A stretch of DNA of 64,000 nt, from NCBI RefSeq assembly GCF_902832845.1, contig NZ_CADFDB010000001.1:930001-994000 (forward strand), written 5' to 3'. The stretch comes from Burkholderia metallica. GTDB taxonomy: Bacteria > Pseudomonadota > Gammaproteobacteria > Burkholderiales > Burkholderiaceae. Each line of letters begins with the position of its first letter. The stretch's first letter is position 1. Under the pieces are notes generated by a model, which had not been told where the DNA came from, searched no databases, and saw nothing but the letters and a program-made list of their open reading frames with translations. Positions 35,776 to 44,580 of the stretch are shown here, piece by piece. The position numbers and the translations under genes were made by a program.

Positions 35776-36993
35776 CTACTCGCCCGCGGCGAAGCGCCGG
35801 CAATGTTCGAGATACCCCGCTTCGTGGCTGCTCACGAGCTGGACGATGCTGTTCCACAGCCACATCGGCGCGTCGATCGTCTTCGGGCGGTTGCGGCCGA
35901 GTTCGGCGCGCCAGGCCGCGCGCGTCGGTTTGTCCATCTGGCGCGCGTGGGCGGCGCCGACTACAGCGCCGAGATAGCGCGCGACGTCGCGCGCATCGTC
36001 CTCGGCGAGCAGGTCGATGTCGAGCTTCAGGTCCTGCGGCAGCAGTTCGCGAATCACGACCGCGCGATCGAGCAGGCGCGCGGCCCGCATCCGCTCGCCG
36101 AGCGCGGGCGACAGATGCCGCGCGCCCTCCACGACGCGTTCGGCGTTGTCGCGCGGCATCGCGGCCGTTTCGTCGCGCGGCGCGGCCGCCGTCACGCCCT
36201 CCTTGATGTCCATCAGGCACAGGTCGTCGCCGTCGCTCACGTCGCCGTCGATATCGAGCAGCACCGCATACCGCAGCCGCCCGAGCGAACTGCAGCCTTT
36301 CACCCAGTACGCCGCGTCGAGCACGTCGACCCGGCCCGTGTCGTTGCGGCCCTTGAGGCTCGTGGCGAGTGTCGCGATCGCGTCGTCGTCGAACAGCTTG
36401 CCGATCGCACGCGCTTCCTTCGCGCCGAGCGGCCAGAAGCGGCGGCCGAGCGGAATCGTCGGCGCGAGCCCTTCGATCCGTTCGACGGCGAGCTGCCGCC
36501 ACGAGCGGCGCATGGCCTGCTTCATCACGAGGTGGACCGGTTCGGGGCGCCCGGGCAGCTTCGCGCTGCGGCCGCCGAATGCCGACGCATAACCGGCCGT
36601 CATCGCCTCCATCATGTGCACGATCGTCAGGCCCGCCAGCGCGGACCCGCGCGCCGCCGTCGCCAGCGAAAGCCCGAGACGGATCAGGTCGTGAACGGGA
36701 TTGCCGACGACCGTCTGGTCGAGATCCCGGATCTGCACGTCGATCTTCCCTTCACTGTTCGCAACCGGGCCGAGGTTCCCGGTATGACAATCGCCGCAGA
36801 TCCAGATCGACGGCCCGTGCGGCAGCGCGCTGCCGTTGGTTTCGACGAGCCATTCGTAGAACCGGGCCGTATTGCCGCGCACGTACGCGTGCGGCGAACG
36901 CGCCATCTTCCGGCGGCGCAGTGCTGTGAGGATCGCCTGGCGCTCGGTGGGTTTCGGCAGGCGCTTTTGCTTCGATCGCGACGGGCTGGTCAT
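35776..36993 (-). CDS. DUF2252 family protein
   Basis: Protein of 405 residues of the DUF2252 family, which has a kinase-like or phosphotransferase-like fold but no agreed function. Family motifs are visible: RGNTARFYEWL, WICGDCHTGNLGP near residue 70, DLDQTVVGNPVHDLIRLGLSLA, and VREL-like IRELLPQDLKLDID. A basic N-terminus (SPSRSKQKRLPKPTERQ) resembles the usual start. GGAG stands six bases before the ATG. It is convergent with hipA and divergent from the flavin oxidoreductase, with no operon partner. Confidence 0.92.
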   Translation of the reverse strand: MTSPSRSKQKRLPKPTERQAILTALRRRKMARSPHAYVRGNTARFYEWLVETNGSALPHGPSIWICGDCHTGNLGPVANSEGKIDVQIRDLDQTVVGNPVHDLIRLGLSLATAARGSALAGLTIVHMMEAMTAGYASAFGGRSAKLPGRPEPVHLVMKQAMRRSWRQLAVERIEGLAPTIPLGRRFWPLGAKEARAIGKLFDDDAIATLATSLKGRNDTGRVDVLDAAYWVKGCSSLGRLRYAVLLDIDGDVSDGDDLCLMDIKEGVTAAAPRDETAAMPRDNAERVVEGARHLSPALGERMRAARLLDRAVVIRELLPQDLKLDIDLLAEDDARDVARYLGAVVGAAHARQMDKPTRAAWRAELGRNRPKTIDAPMWLWNSIVQLVSSHEAGYLEHCRRFAAGE

Positions 36994-37545
36994 GCGGTTC
37001 TCCAAATGTTCTTGTGGTGGGCGGCTTGTCGCTTCGTCGCGATGCCCGTCGGCGAGGCGTGCGCGCAAACAGGCCGCATCGCGTATGCAGGCATGCCGCA
37101 GGCCGCCGTGCCCTTCGGTTTCGACGATCGCGATGATCACCACAATGGCAACGCGGCTCGCCGGCCAACGCCGATGATGGGCTTGCGGCGCGATCGCCTG
37201 GCTGCCGATGTCGCGGCAGCCGTGGATCGGGACGACCAGTCTGGACTTGGTCGGGACAGGTTCGATCCATGCGAGGCGGTCGAGCCGCTGTTTTCCGTCC
37301 CGCAGAAGTCCGTCGTGGGCCCGGCCGCGCAATTGCAAGGCGCCCGTAAGCGAACGGATCGACCGGCGGGTAGCAATCTTCGCGCATAGTCGCAGTGTGG
37401 CACGGCACCGGGCCCAACCGTCAACCACCGCAGCCGCGCCGGGCCGCCGGCCGCACGTTGGCGGGCGGGCCATCCACCTGGACGATGCGCGGCGATGCGG
37501 GTTGCGCACAATGAGCGCCACGCCCATTCCCGACGCCCGCCCGAC
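36994..37545. other. Divergent intergenic stretch without an identified gene
   Basis: 552 bases between the DUF2252 and flavin oxidoreductase genes. Frames on both strands are open because of base composition but show no motif, ribosome site or start that stands out. No strong palindrome or terminator was noticed. It is large enough for two promoters and a small RNA. Confidence 0.3.
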
Positions 37546-38781
37546 ATGGAACCCACCGAACCGTCCACCGCGTTCAGCCCGTTGCAGATCGGCCCGCTGA
37601 CGCTGCGCAACCGCTTGATCAAGTCCGCCACCAACGAGGGCATGACGCCGAACGGCGTGCCGTCGCGCGCGCTCGTGCGCTTCCACGAACGCATCGCGGA
37701 AGGCGGCGCCGCGCTGACGACCGTCGCGTACTGCGCGATCAGCGACGACGGCCGCACGTTCGTCGACCAGGCGCGGCTCGACGTGCCGACGGTTCGCCAG
37801 TTCCGCGCGCTGACCGATGCCGTCCATCGGCACGGCGCCGCCGCATCCGCGCAGATCACGCACGGCGGCTGCTTCACGTTCCTGCCGTCGCTGTCGACCC
37901 GACGGCCGTTGAGTGCATCGGGCGGCTTCAACAAGGTCGGCGTGATGAGCGGCCGCTTTCTGAAGCAGGCGATGACGCGCGATCAGATGTCGGCCGTCGC
38001 CGACGAATTCGCGCAGGCCGCACGCCATGCGCGCAACGCGGGCTTCGACGCGGTCGAGATCCACATGGGGCACGGTTATCTTCTCAGCCAGTTCCTGTCG
38101 CCGCTGTACAACCGCCGCCGCGATGCGTACGGCGGAAATGCGGCGCGGCGTGCCGCGTTCCCGGTCGACGTGCTGCGCCGCGTGCTCGATGCGGTGGGCC
38201 GCGACCTCGCCGTCGTCTGCAAGATCGGCGTGACCGAAGGCGTACGCGGCGGCGCCACGGCCGACGACGCATGCGAAACCGCGCGGCGACTCGAAGCCGA
38301 AGGCGCGCACCTGCTCGTGCTCAGCGGCGGGATGAACGTCGAATCGGTGTGGCAGTTGTTCGGCAGCCCGTTGCCCGGCGACGCGCGCGCGAACGCCGAC
38401 AACGCGATCGTGCGCGCCGCGATGGCGCTGCAAAAGCTCACCGAGCCGAAAATGGGCGCGTTTCGCGAGATGTATTTCCTCGAGCACGCGAAGAAGGTGC
38501 GCGCGGCCGTCCGGATGCCGCTCGCCTACCTCGGCGGCATACGTTCGCGCGAAAACGTCGAGCTGGCAATGCGCGAAGGGTTCGACGCGGTCGCGCTCGC
38601 CCGCGCGCTCGTGTTCGAGCCGGAATTCGTCAACGGGCTGCGCGACGGCCGGCTCGCGCGCTCGGGCTGCACGTCGTGCAACCGCTGTGTCGTGTCGATG
38701 TACACGCCGGGCGGCACCGCGTGCGTGCTGCGCGAGCCGAACGACCCCGCGCCGAACCGCGTGCCGGCCGCGGGCGCATGA
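37546..38781 (+). CDS. NADH:flavin oxidoreductase, Fe-S-bearing OYE relative
   Basis: Flavoprotein of 411 residues with an OYE barrel (NRLIKSATNEGMTPNG, QITHGGCF, HMGHGYLLSQFLSP, YGGNAARRAAFPVDVL) of the 2,4-dienoyl-CoA-reductase type. A 4Fe-4S-like set, SGCTSCNRCVV with a further Cys in GGTAC, closes the barrel; the FAD/NAD domains that follow in full dienoyl-CoA reductases are absent, so electrons must come from a partner. The ATG at 37546 follows a basic, unlikely upstream extension. It is monocistronic. Confidence 0.88.
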   Translation: MEPTEPSTAFSPLQIGPLTLRNRLIKSATNEGMTPNGVPSRALVRFHERIAEGGAALTTVAYCAISDDGRTFVDQARLDVPTVRQFRALTDAVHRHGAAASAQITHGGCFTFLPSLSTRRPLSASGGFNKVGVMSGRFLKQAMTRDQMSAVADEFAQAARHARNAGFDAVEIHMGHGYLLSQFLSPLYNRRRDAYGGNAARRAAFPVDVLRRVLDAVGRDLAVVCKIGVTEGVRGGATADDACETARRLEAEGAHLLVLSGGMNVESVWQLFGSPLPGDARANADNAIVRAAMALQKLTEPKMGAFREMYFLEHAKKVRAAVRMPLAYLGGIRSRENVELAMREGFDAVALARALVFEPEFVNGLRDGRLARSGCTSCNRCVVSMYTPGGTACVLREPNDPAPNRVPAAGA

Positions 38782-38787
38782 GGCTCG

Positions 38788-38833
38788 GCGTGACACGTGT
38801 CACGCATGACGCCTGATGCGGGCGCCGGCGCCC
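38788..38833. terminator. Perfect palindromes between convergent genes
   Basis: GCGTGACACGTGTCACGC at 38788-38805 is an 18-bp perfect palindrome, followed by GGGCGCCGGCGCCC at 38820-38833. They fill the gap between the convergent flavin oxidoreductase and hpd stops. They could form a bidirectional terminator; having no loop, the first also looks like a protein site. Confidence 0.45.
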
Positions 38834-38840
38834 GCGCGGT

Positions 38841-39968
38841 TCAGCCGGCGTCGCGTGCGCGGGCGAGCGCGGCGAGATTCCCTTCGCCGAACCCGTGGTG
38901 CCCCTTGCGCTGCACGATTTCGAAGAAGATCTCGCCGGGACGGCGCTTGACGAAGGTCTGGAAGAACAGGCGCGGCACGCCGTCTTTGCCGACCTCGCCG
39001 TCGACCAGCACCGCGCGCCGGCGCAGCGCGTCGAGATCCACGCCGTGCCCGGGCAGCCGCGCGTCGACGTCGTCGTAATAGCGGGCCGGCGGCTCGATGA
39101 ACTCGACGCCGTTCGCACGCAGCGCATCGACGCAGGACAGGATGTCGTCGGTAGCCAGCGCGACGTGCTGCACGCCCTCGCCCGGATGGTCGGGCAAGTA
39201 CGCGTGCATCAGCTGGGTGCGACGCGTGCCTTCCTCGTAGACCGGAATCCGCACCGCGCCGCACGGCGACACCATCACGCGCGACTCTTCCGACACGTGC
39301 CAGTGCGCGTCGATTTCGTGGATCTCGCGAAAATGCAGCAGGTCGTGGTAGAAATCCAGCCACTCCTGCATGCGCCCCGCACCGACCGTCTGCGTGAAAT
39401 GATCGACCTGCTGGAGCCCGACACCCACGCAGTCCAGATCGGTATGCGCGGTCGCGATGTCGATCGGCCGGAAATCGATGTCGAAGATCGAGATGTCGCC
39501 GACGCCGCCGCGTTGGCCGCCGCGCCCGCGCCAGCGGTCGACGAAATAGAGGTGCGAATCGCCGATGCCCTGGATCGCCGGGATCTTCAGCTCGCCGACC
39601 CCCACCTTCTCGCCCTCGAATGCCCACGCGCCGAGCTCGATCGCCCGCTCAAACGCGCGCCGGGCGCTAGCCACGCGCAGCCCGATCGCGCACACGCCCA
39701 TCCCGTATTCCTCCGCGTAGCGCGCGGCGAACGAATCGGGCTCGGCGTTGATCAGGAAATGCATCTGCCCTTGCCGGTAGAGCGTGACGTTCTTGCTGAC
39801 GTGCCGCGCGATCGCCTTGAACCCGAACTGCTCGAAGCGCTGCGCGAGCGCTTCCGGCACGGGCGCCGCGAATTCGACGAATTCGAGGCCGGCCATCCCG
39901 AGCGGATTGGCAACCGGATCGGCAACGGGCGGCGTATCGCTGGACAGGGGGTGGGAATTGCCGGGCAT
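38841..39968 (-). CDS. hpd: 4-hydroxyphenylpyruvate dioxygenase
   Basis: Fe(II) enzyme converting 4-hydroxyphenylpyruvate to homogentisate in tyrosine breakdown. The 375-residue chain has two VOC domains; iron ligands are His190 (QQVDHFT), His268 (GVQHVAL) and Glu350 (FFEIVQRKG). Start at 39968 is preceded by GGAG six bases upstream; longer in-frame starts are not. Homogentisate dioxygenase and fumarylacetoacetase are not adjacent, so this may be a second copy or serve an aromatic other than tyrosine. It is divergent from an MHS transporter with an intergenic region holding paired repeats also found before iclR. Confidence 0.93.
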   Translation of the reverse strand: MPGNSHPLSSDTPPVADPVANPLGMAGLEFVEFAAPVPEALAQRFEQFGFKAIARHVSKNVTLYRQGQMHFLINAEPDSFAARYAEEYGMGVCAIGLRVASARRAFERAIELGAWAFEGEKVGVGELKIPAIQGIGDSHLYFVDRWRGRGGQRGGVGDISIFDIDFRPIDIATAHTDLDCVGVGLQQVDHFTQTVGAGRMQEWLDFYHDLLHFREIHEIDAHWHVSEESRVMVSPCGAVRIPVYEEGTRRTQLMHAYLPDHPGEGVQHVALATDDILSCVDALRANGVEFIEPPARYYDDVDARLPGHGVDLDALRRRAVLVDGEVGKDGVPRLFFQTFVKRRPGEIFFEIVQRKGHHGFGEGNLAALARARDAG

Positions 39969-40160
39969 TCCAGTCTCCGGAGGCATGCGGTCGATGGGGA
40001 CGGCGCCCGTCGCGTGCGGGATGCGCGGCCGGGGTGGCGACCGTGCATCCGCCCCGGACGGGCGAGTTTTCAATGCAGCAGATTTTAACCAAATCGTTCA
40101 CGGCGGCACACCCTGGCCAAACGGGATATCGCCACGCCGCCTAGTGCAAACCCGGAAATC

Positions 40161-40198
40161 GTTCGATAATCGCACGAACTTGAACGATAATCGCGCAC
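40161..40198. promoter_or_regulatory. Tandem 21-bp-spaced repeats, predicted IclR-family sites
   Basis: CGATAATCGCAC at 40164-40175 and CGATAATCGCGCAC at 40185-40198 begin 21 bases apart, two helical turns. The first is embedded in GTTCG...CGAAC (40161-40179). A matching pair with the same spacing precedes the iclR gene at 44527-44559. AAATCGTTC also occurs at 40091 and 40156. Confidence 0.7.
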
Positions 40199-40325
40199 TC
40201 TGTCCGATTGGCCAATTGCCGCCGTGCGGCGCGCGCCCTATTCTCCGTTCACTCATCGACTTCAATGCAGCATCGGACGCGGCGCCGCCACGATTCCTCG
40301 ATGCGCCGTGCCAGGAGACATCGCC

Positions 40326-41633
40326 ATGACCCCAACCTTCGACACCCTCGATGCCGCGCAGCGTGCCCGCATCCGCAGCCAGGCTCGCAAGGCCGCGATC
40401 GGCAGCTTCGTCGGCGCCGTCGTCGACTGGTACGACTTCCTGCTGTACGGAATCGTCGCCGCGCTGGTCTTCAATTCCGAGTTCTTCCCGAAAGTCAGCC
40501 CGACGATGGGCACGCTCGCGGCGTTCGCGACGTTCGGCGTCGGTTTCCTGTTCCGGCCGCTCGGCGGTGTCGTGTTCGGCCACTACGGCGACCGGCTCGG
40601 CCGCAAGCGGATGCTGGTGCTGACCGTGATGCTGATGGGGCTGTCGACGGTCGCGATCGGCTTGCTGCCGACGTTCGCGACGATCGGCTGGTGGGCGCCC
40701 GTGCTGCTGGTGCTGATGCGCGCGATCCAGGGTTTCGCGGTCGGCGGCGAATGGGGCGGCGCGGCGCTGATGGCCGTCGAAAGCGCGCCGAAGCAAAAGA
40801 AGGCGTTCTACAGCAGCGGCGTGCAGGTCGGCTACGGCGTCGGCCTCGTGCTGGCCACGGGCATCGTGTCGATCCTGAGTCACACGCTCGGCGAGGCCGC
40901 GTTCAAGTCGTGGGGCTGGCGCCTGCCGTTCGTGTTCAGCATCGTGCTGGTGCTGATCGGGCTGTGGGTGCGCAAGAACATGGACGAATCGCAGGAATTC
41001 GTCGAGAAGGTCGAGCACGGCAACCGCAAGCTGCGCCTGCCGGTGCTGGAAGCGCTGACGCGCCATCCGAAGGCATTCCTGCTGATCGTTGCGTTGCGCC
41101 TTGCCGAACTGTTCACGATGTACATCGTCACCGCGTTCGCGCTCAGCTATTCGACGACGAACCTCGGCATGTCGCGCGACCTGTTCCTGAACGTCGGTCT
41201 GCTGGTGGGCGCGGTGAGCTGCGTGACGATCCCGTGTTTCGCATGGCTGGCCGACCGCTACGGCCTGCGCCGTATCTACCTGATCGGCGCGCTGATCGGC
41301 GTCGCGTCGGCGGTGCCGTTCTTCCTCGCGCTGGAAGCGCGGTCGATCGCGTGGATCGTGATCTTCTCGATTCTGCTGGCGAACGCTGCGCACGACATGG
41401 TCGTAAGCGTCCAGCAGCCGCTGTTCACCGAGCTGTTCGGCGCCGAATACCGCTATAGCGGCGCGGGCGTCGGCTACCAGTTCGCGAGCGTGGTCGGCGG
41501 CGGGTTCACGCCGTTCATCGCGGTCGGCCTCGTCAGCGTGGCAGGCGGCTCGTGGCACCTCGTCGCCGGTTATCTCATGGTGGGCTGCCTGATTTCGCTG
41601 GCGGTCGCCGCGCGGATGCGCGCGGCGCGGTAA
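40326..41633 (+). CDS. MHS-family metabolite:H+ symporter (MFS)
   Basis: Inner-membrane transporter of 435 residues with twelve predicted segments. MHS features include VDWYDFLLYG at the first helix, GHYGDRLGRKRML (the MFS signature between TM2 and TM3), GFAVGGEWGGAALMAVE, and the second-half ADRYGLRR motif. This family carries shikimate, alpha-ketoglutarate, proline or aromatic/dicarboxylic acids with protons. It is divergent from hpd and faces the predicted regulator boxes, so an aromatic acid or keto acid is the likely cargo. The ATG was chosen because AGGAGA stands about nine bases upstream. Confidence 0.92.
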   Translation: MTPTFDTLDAAQRARIRSQARKAAIGSFVGAVVDWYDFLLYGIVAALVFNSEFFPKVSPTMGTLAAFATFGVGFLFRPLGGVVFGHYGDRLGRKRMLVLTVMLMGLSTVAIGLLPTFATIGWWAPVLLVLMRAIQGFAVGGEWGGAALMAVESAPKQKKAFYSSGVQVGYGVGLVLATGIVSILSHTLGEAAFKSWGWRLPFVFSIVLVLIGLWVRKNMDESQEFVEKVEHGNRKLRLPVLEALTRHPKAFLLIVALRLAELFTMYIVTAFALSYSTTNLGMSRDLFLNVGLLVGAVSCVTIPCFAWLADRYGLRRIYLIGALIGVASAVPFFLALEARSIAWIVIFSILLANAAHDMVVSVQQPLFTELFGAEYRYSGAGVGYQFASVVGGGFTPFIAVGLVSVAGGSWHLVAGYLMVGCLISLAVAARMRAAR

Positions 41634-41659
41634 CAACCTGACCTGGCCGGATGGCCGGT

Positions 41660-41674
41660 CCGGCCTTCGGCCGG
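41660..41674. terminator. GC hairpin after the MHS transporter
   Basis: CCGGCC-TTC-GGCCGG stem-loop, 27 bases after the transporter stop, with further GGCC/GGCC pairing outside. There is no T tract, so confidence is limited. Confidence 0.4.
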
Positions 41675-41856
41675 CCATCGCACACGGGCCGATCGCGGCA
41701 GGCGGCAGGCAATGGCCCCGCCGCCTCGCGAGCGCAACGTCAAACACCGTCAGCTACCCGCCCCGATTCCCCCTTTTCCCCTCCGAACATTCCACGCCGG
41801 CCGCCGACCAATGGCATCATATGGGCCTACGTCAGTCACCGATACGCCCCCATATC

Positions 41857-43158
41857 ATGTCGAATCTCATCGTCCACGGCGGCACTCCGCTGCGCGGGGA
41901 CATCAAGCCGTCCGCGAACAAGAACGCCGTCCTGCCGATCCTGTGCGCCACCCTGTTGACCGATCAGCCGCTGCGCCTCGTCGGCGTGCCGGACATCACC
42001 GACGTACGCAAGATCCTCGACATCTTCCGCACGCTCGGCAGCGACGTGTCGGTCGACTTCACGACGGGCCTGCTCGAACTCCACCATCGCAACACCCGAT
42101 TCGATCCGGCCGTCCACCGGCTGCCGGAAGCGATGCGTTCGTCGATCATGCTGATTCCGCCGCTGCTCGCGCGCTTCGGCGTCGCGCGTCTCGAGAACGA
42201 CGTGAAGGGCTGCACGCTCGGCGTGCGCGAGATCGATCCGCACGTCGAGGTGTTCGAGCGCTTCGGCGCGCACATCGAGCGCACGCCCGATTCGCTGATC
42301 GTGCGCACCGACGGCCCGCTGACGGCCAACGACCACTGGCTCGACTACGCGTCGGTGACGACCACCGAGAACTTCGCGCTGTGCGCGACGGCCGCGAACG
42401 GCACGTCGACGCTGATGAACGCCGCGTCCGAGCCGCACGTGCAGGAGTTCTGCCAGTTCCTCGCGATGATCGGCGTCGCGATCGAGGGTATCGGCACGTC
42501 GCGGCTGTGCGTGACGGGCGGCCGCAAGCTCGGCGGCGGCGAGTTCCGCTTCGCCGAGGATTTCCACGAGATCGCGACGTTCCTCGCGCTCGGCGCGATC
42601 ACCGGCGGCGACATCACGGTGCGCAACTCGTCGCCCGAACACTTCCCGCTGATCGACCGCACGTTCGCGAAGTTCGGCGTCCACATCACGCACCGCGACG
42701 GCTGGTCGCGCGCGGAACGCGACGGCCCGCTGCGCGTGCGCCGGCCGTTCACGCAGAACATTCTCACCAAGGTCGAAGCCGCGCCGTGGCCGTACCTGCC
42801 GGTCGACCTGCTGCCGATCTTCATCGCGCTCGGCGTGCGTGCGGAAGGCAGCGCGATGTTCTGGAACAAGGTCTACGACGGTGCGCTCGGCTGGTCCGGC
42901 GAACTGTCGAAGTTCGGTGCGCACGTGCTGCTGTCCGATCCGCACCGGCTGATCACGTTCGGCGGGCTGCAATTGACGCCGGCGCGCGTCGAGAGCCCGT
43001 ACATCATCCGCGTCGCGATCGCGCTGCTGATGGTGGCCGCGAGTATCGAAGGCCGCTCGGAAATCATGAACGCGCTGCCGATCCGTCGCGCGCATCCGCA
43101 CTTCGTCGAGAACCTGCGTTCGGTCGGCGCGAACGTCGAATGGACGAGCAGCGAGTAA
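41857..43158 (+). CDS. MurA paralogue (UDP-GlcNAc enolpyruvyltransferase family)
   Basis: EPSP-synthase/MurA-fold protein of 433 residues. Catalytic residues match MurA: Lys22-Asn23 (SANKNAV), Arg in EAMRSSIM, Cys119 (KGCTLGVRE, in place of the usual GGC loop) with Arg124, and Asp in LPVDLLP. Enzyme activity is thus plausible, transferring enolpyruvate to an N-acetylhexosamine nucleotide or related acceptor. Yet it diverges strongly in loops and is isolated from division and wall genes, so it is likely not the housekeeping murA. It follows the MHS gene on the same strand by 223 bases. The start at 41857 was chosen over an upstream ATG at 41821; neither has a strong ribosome site. Confidence 0.88.
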   Translation: MSNLIVHGGTPLRGDIKPSANKNAVLPILCATLLTDQPLRLVGVPDITDVRKILDIFRTLGSDVSVDFTTGLLELHHRNTRFDPAVHRLPEAMRSSIMLIPPLLARFGVARLENDVKGCTLGVREIDPHVEVFERFGAHIERTPDSLIVRTDGPLTANDHWLDYASVTTTENFALCATAANGTSTLMNAASEPHVQEFCQFLAMIGVAIEGIGTSRLCVTGGRKLGGGEFRFAEDFHEIATFLALGAITGGDITVRNSSPEHFPLIDRTFAKFGVHITHRDGWSRAERDGPLRVRRPFTQNILTKVEAAPWPYLPVDLLPIFIALGVRAEGSAMFWNKVYDGALGWSGELSKFGAHVLLSDPHRLITFGGLQLTPARVESPYIIRVAIALLMVAASIEGRSEIMNALPIRRAHPHFVENLRSVGANVEWTSSE

Positions 43159-43262
43159 CGCTGCCCGGGGGCGGTACGCGTGACATCGCTACCGCCTCCG
43201 TTCCTTCCGCTTTCCTCCGGCCGCCTCGACAGGCGGCCCGCCAATCGGCGTCCCCCGCCCGT

Positions 43263-43281
43263 CAGCCGGCTCGGCCGGCTG
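43263..43281. terminator. Hairpin between convergent genes
   Basis: CAGCCGGC-TCG-GCCGGCTG, a perfect 8-bp stem with 3-base loop between the MurA paralogue and the secreted protein gene. No T run. Confidence 0.5.
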
Positions 43282-43297
43282 TCCCACCCGTGAAGCG

Positions 43298-43903
43298 TCA
43301 TTCCCCGCAATCGACGTCGCCCGCGCCCATGTGGTCGAAACCGTAAAGCATCACCGCGGTCGTCCCGCGTGCGGGGTTGCTCGGCCGCCGCGCGAGGCTG
43401 TCGTCGGTTGGGCGGGACGGATACTGGACACTCGTGTCCATCAGGTTGTCCGGCTCCATCCGCCGTTCCGCGTCGGTCAGCTTGCGCCCTTCCGCGCGTG
43501 GCAGCCCGAACGCCTTGCGCACGTCCGCTTCGTTCCACGTGCCCTTGAGCGTGACGGTGACCATCTGCAGCCGGCCTTGCTCCCAGTCGAGATCGACCTT
43601 CGTCGCGAGCGGATGCACGCGTGCCGCGAGCAGGTCGGGGAACGCCGGGCCTTCGTAGTAAGTCGTCGTGTTCCTGCACGCATCGCCGGTGTTCTTGTAG
43701 TGCTTCAGCGCGCAGTTGAAACGCTTGTCACGGTAGCCGAAGGTCTTTTCCAGCGTACAACCGAATGCCGGTGACGCCATGCGCGGCCAGGCGCGGACGT
43801 CGACGGTCGGGTGCGACAACACCGTGTCCGCCGAAGGATTGGCTGCGGCCAGCAACGGTACGAACGCGACGTACGCGACAAACAGGGATGCTCGAATTTT
43901 CAT
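43298..43903 (-). CDS. Secreted hypothetical protein
   Basis: Not recognised beyond being exported. The 201-residue chain starts with a Sec signal (MKIRASLFVAYVAFVPLLAAAN, cleavage after about residue 21). The mature part has four or five Cys (FGCTLEK, FNCALKH, GDACRN, DVDCGE) that may form disulphides, and DLDWEQGRLQMVTVTLKG, a beta-hairpin-like strand pair. It lies alone on its strand, convergent with the MurA paralogue. No lipobox, no transmembrane segment beyond the signal. Confidence 0.8.
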   Translation of the reverse strand: MKIRASLFVAYVAFVPLLAAANPSADTVLSHPTVDVRAWPRMASPAFGCTLEKTFGYRDKRFNCALKHYKNTGDACRNTTTYYEGPAFPDLLAARVHPLATKVDLDWEQGRLQMVTVTLKGTWNEADVRKAFGLPRAEGRKLTDAERRMEPDNLMDTSVQYPSRPTDDSLARRPSNPARGTTAVMLYGFDHMGAGDVDCGE

Positions 43904-44150
43904 GTCCAGTTTCGGTCGATGGCGGCGCCGGATCGGATGTCGTGTTCGCCTGACGGACAGGCGCGCGAGGCGGGAATCGACTCACACCAGATTCGTACTC
44001 GCCCAATTGCCCGAATTCACCGAGCCGGGGATTCTAACGTCCTGTTTCCGAGTCTGCGATTTTCAATTCCCGGCTTCGGGAAACTCGAAACCGACAATGC
44101 CTCCGACTGCGATCCGGAATCGATCGTGCCACCTGCCTTCCTCTAACCGC

Positions 44151-44460
44151 ATGGAACCTGAATTCGACTTGCTGCCGACACGCGAAGTCTGGATAGACGC
44201 TTACCTCACCGGCAACGTCGAGCAATTGGCCTACGTGGAAAGCGCTCACTTCTTCGTCAAACATGGAGATCTGACAAAGACGAAACAGCAGCAGCTTGCC
44301 CGTCTGCGAAGCTTCGCAGCGGAGCATGTTTCGCGCATGTCGGGCGTGACGTACGTGGATGAATCGCGGTGCATTACGGAGTACCGCGAATGGGCGACGA
44401 TATCCCACTTTGCAACCTGCATGCAGCCTCCGTCAGAACTGCATTTTCGATCGTATAGGT
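44151..44460 (+). pseudogene. Probable decayed SnoaL/NTF2-like gene fragment
   Basis: The frame opens MEPEFDLLPTREVWIDAY and continues through AYVESAHFFVKHGDLTKTKQQQLARLRSFAAEHVSRM and CITEYREWATISHFATC, about 90 residues with plausible amphipathic structure reminiscent of SnoaL/NTF2-like proteins. After about 44430 the frame loses protein character and runs on through the iclR region. It is best read as a gene whose 3' end has been lost or shifted. Base composition is lower in G+C than the neighbours. No ribosome site of note precedes it. Confidence 0.4.
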
Positions 44461-44526
44461 CATCTGCCAAGCTGGCCGAATGGCAGACCTACGGGCTCAG
44501 TGCACCCCGTCGCCCGAGAAGTCGCG

Positions 44527-44559
44527 CGATAATCGCTCACTCCCGCACGATTACCGCAC
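44527..44559. promoter_or_regulatory. Tandem repeats before iclR, same design as at 40164
   Basis: CGATAATCGCTCAC (44527-44540) and CGATTACCGCAC (44548-44559) start 21 bases apart, exactly as at 40164/40185. The pair ends 21 bases before the iclR ATG and could mediate autoregulation. Confidence 0.7.
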
Positions 44560-44580
44560 ACCACGACGCCCCATCCGACG

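Noticed and set aside
36994-38796. Minus-strand extension of the DUF2252 frame across the flavin oxidoreductase gene
   Set aside because: The extension is antisense to a well-supported OYE-type gene, while a good ribosome site supports the start at 36993.
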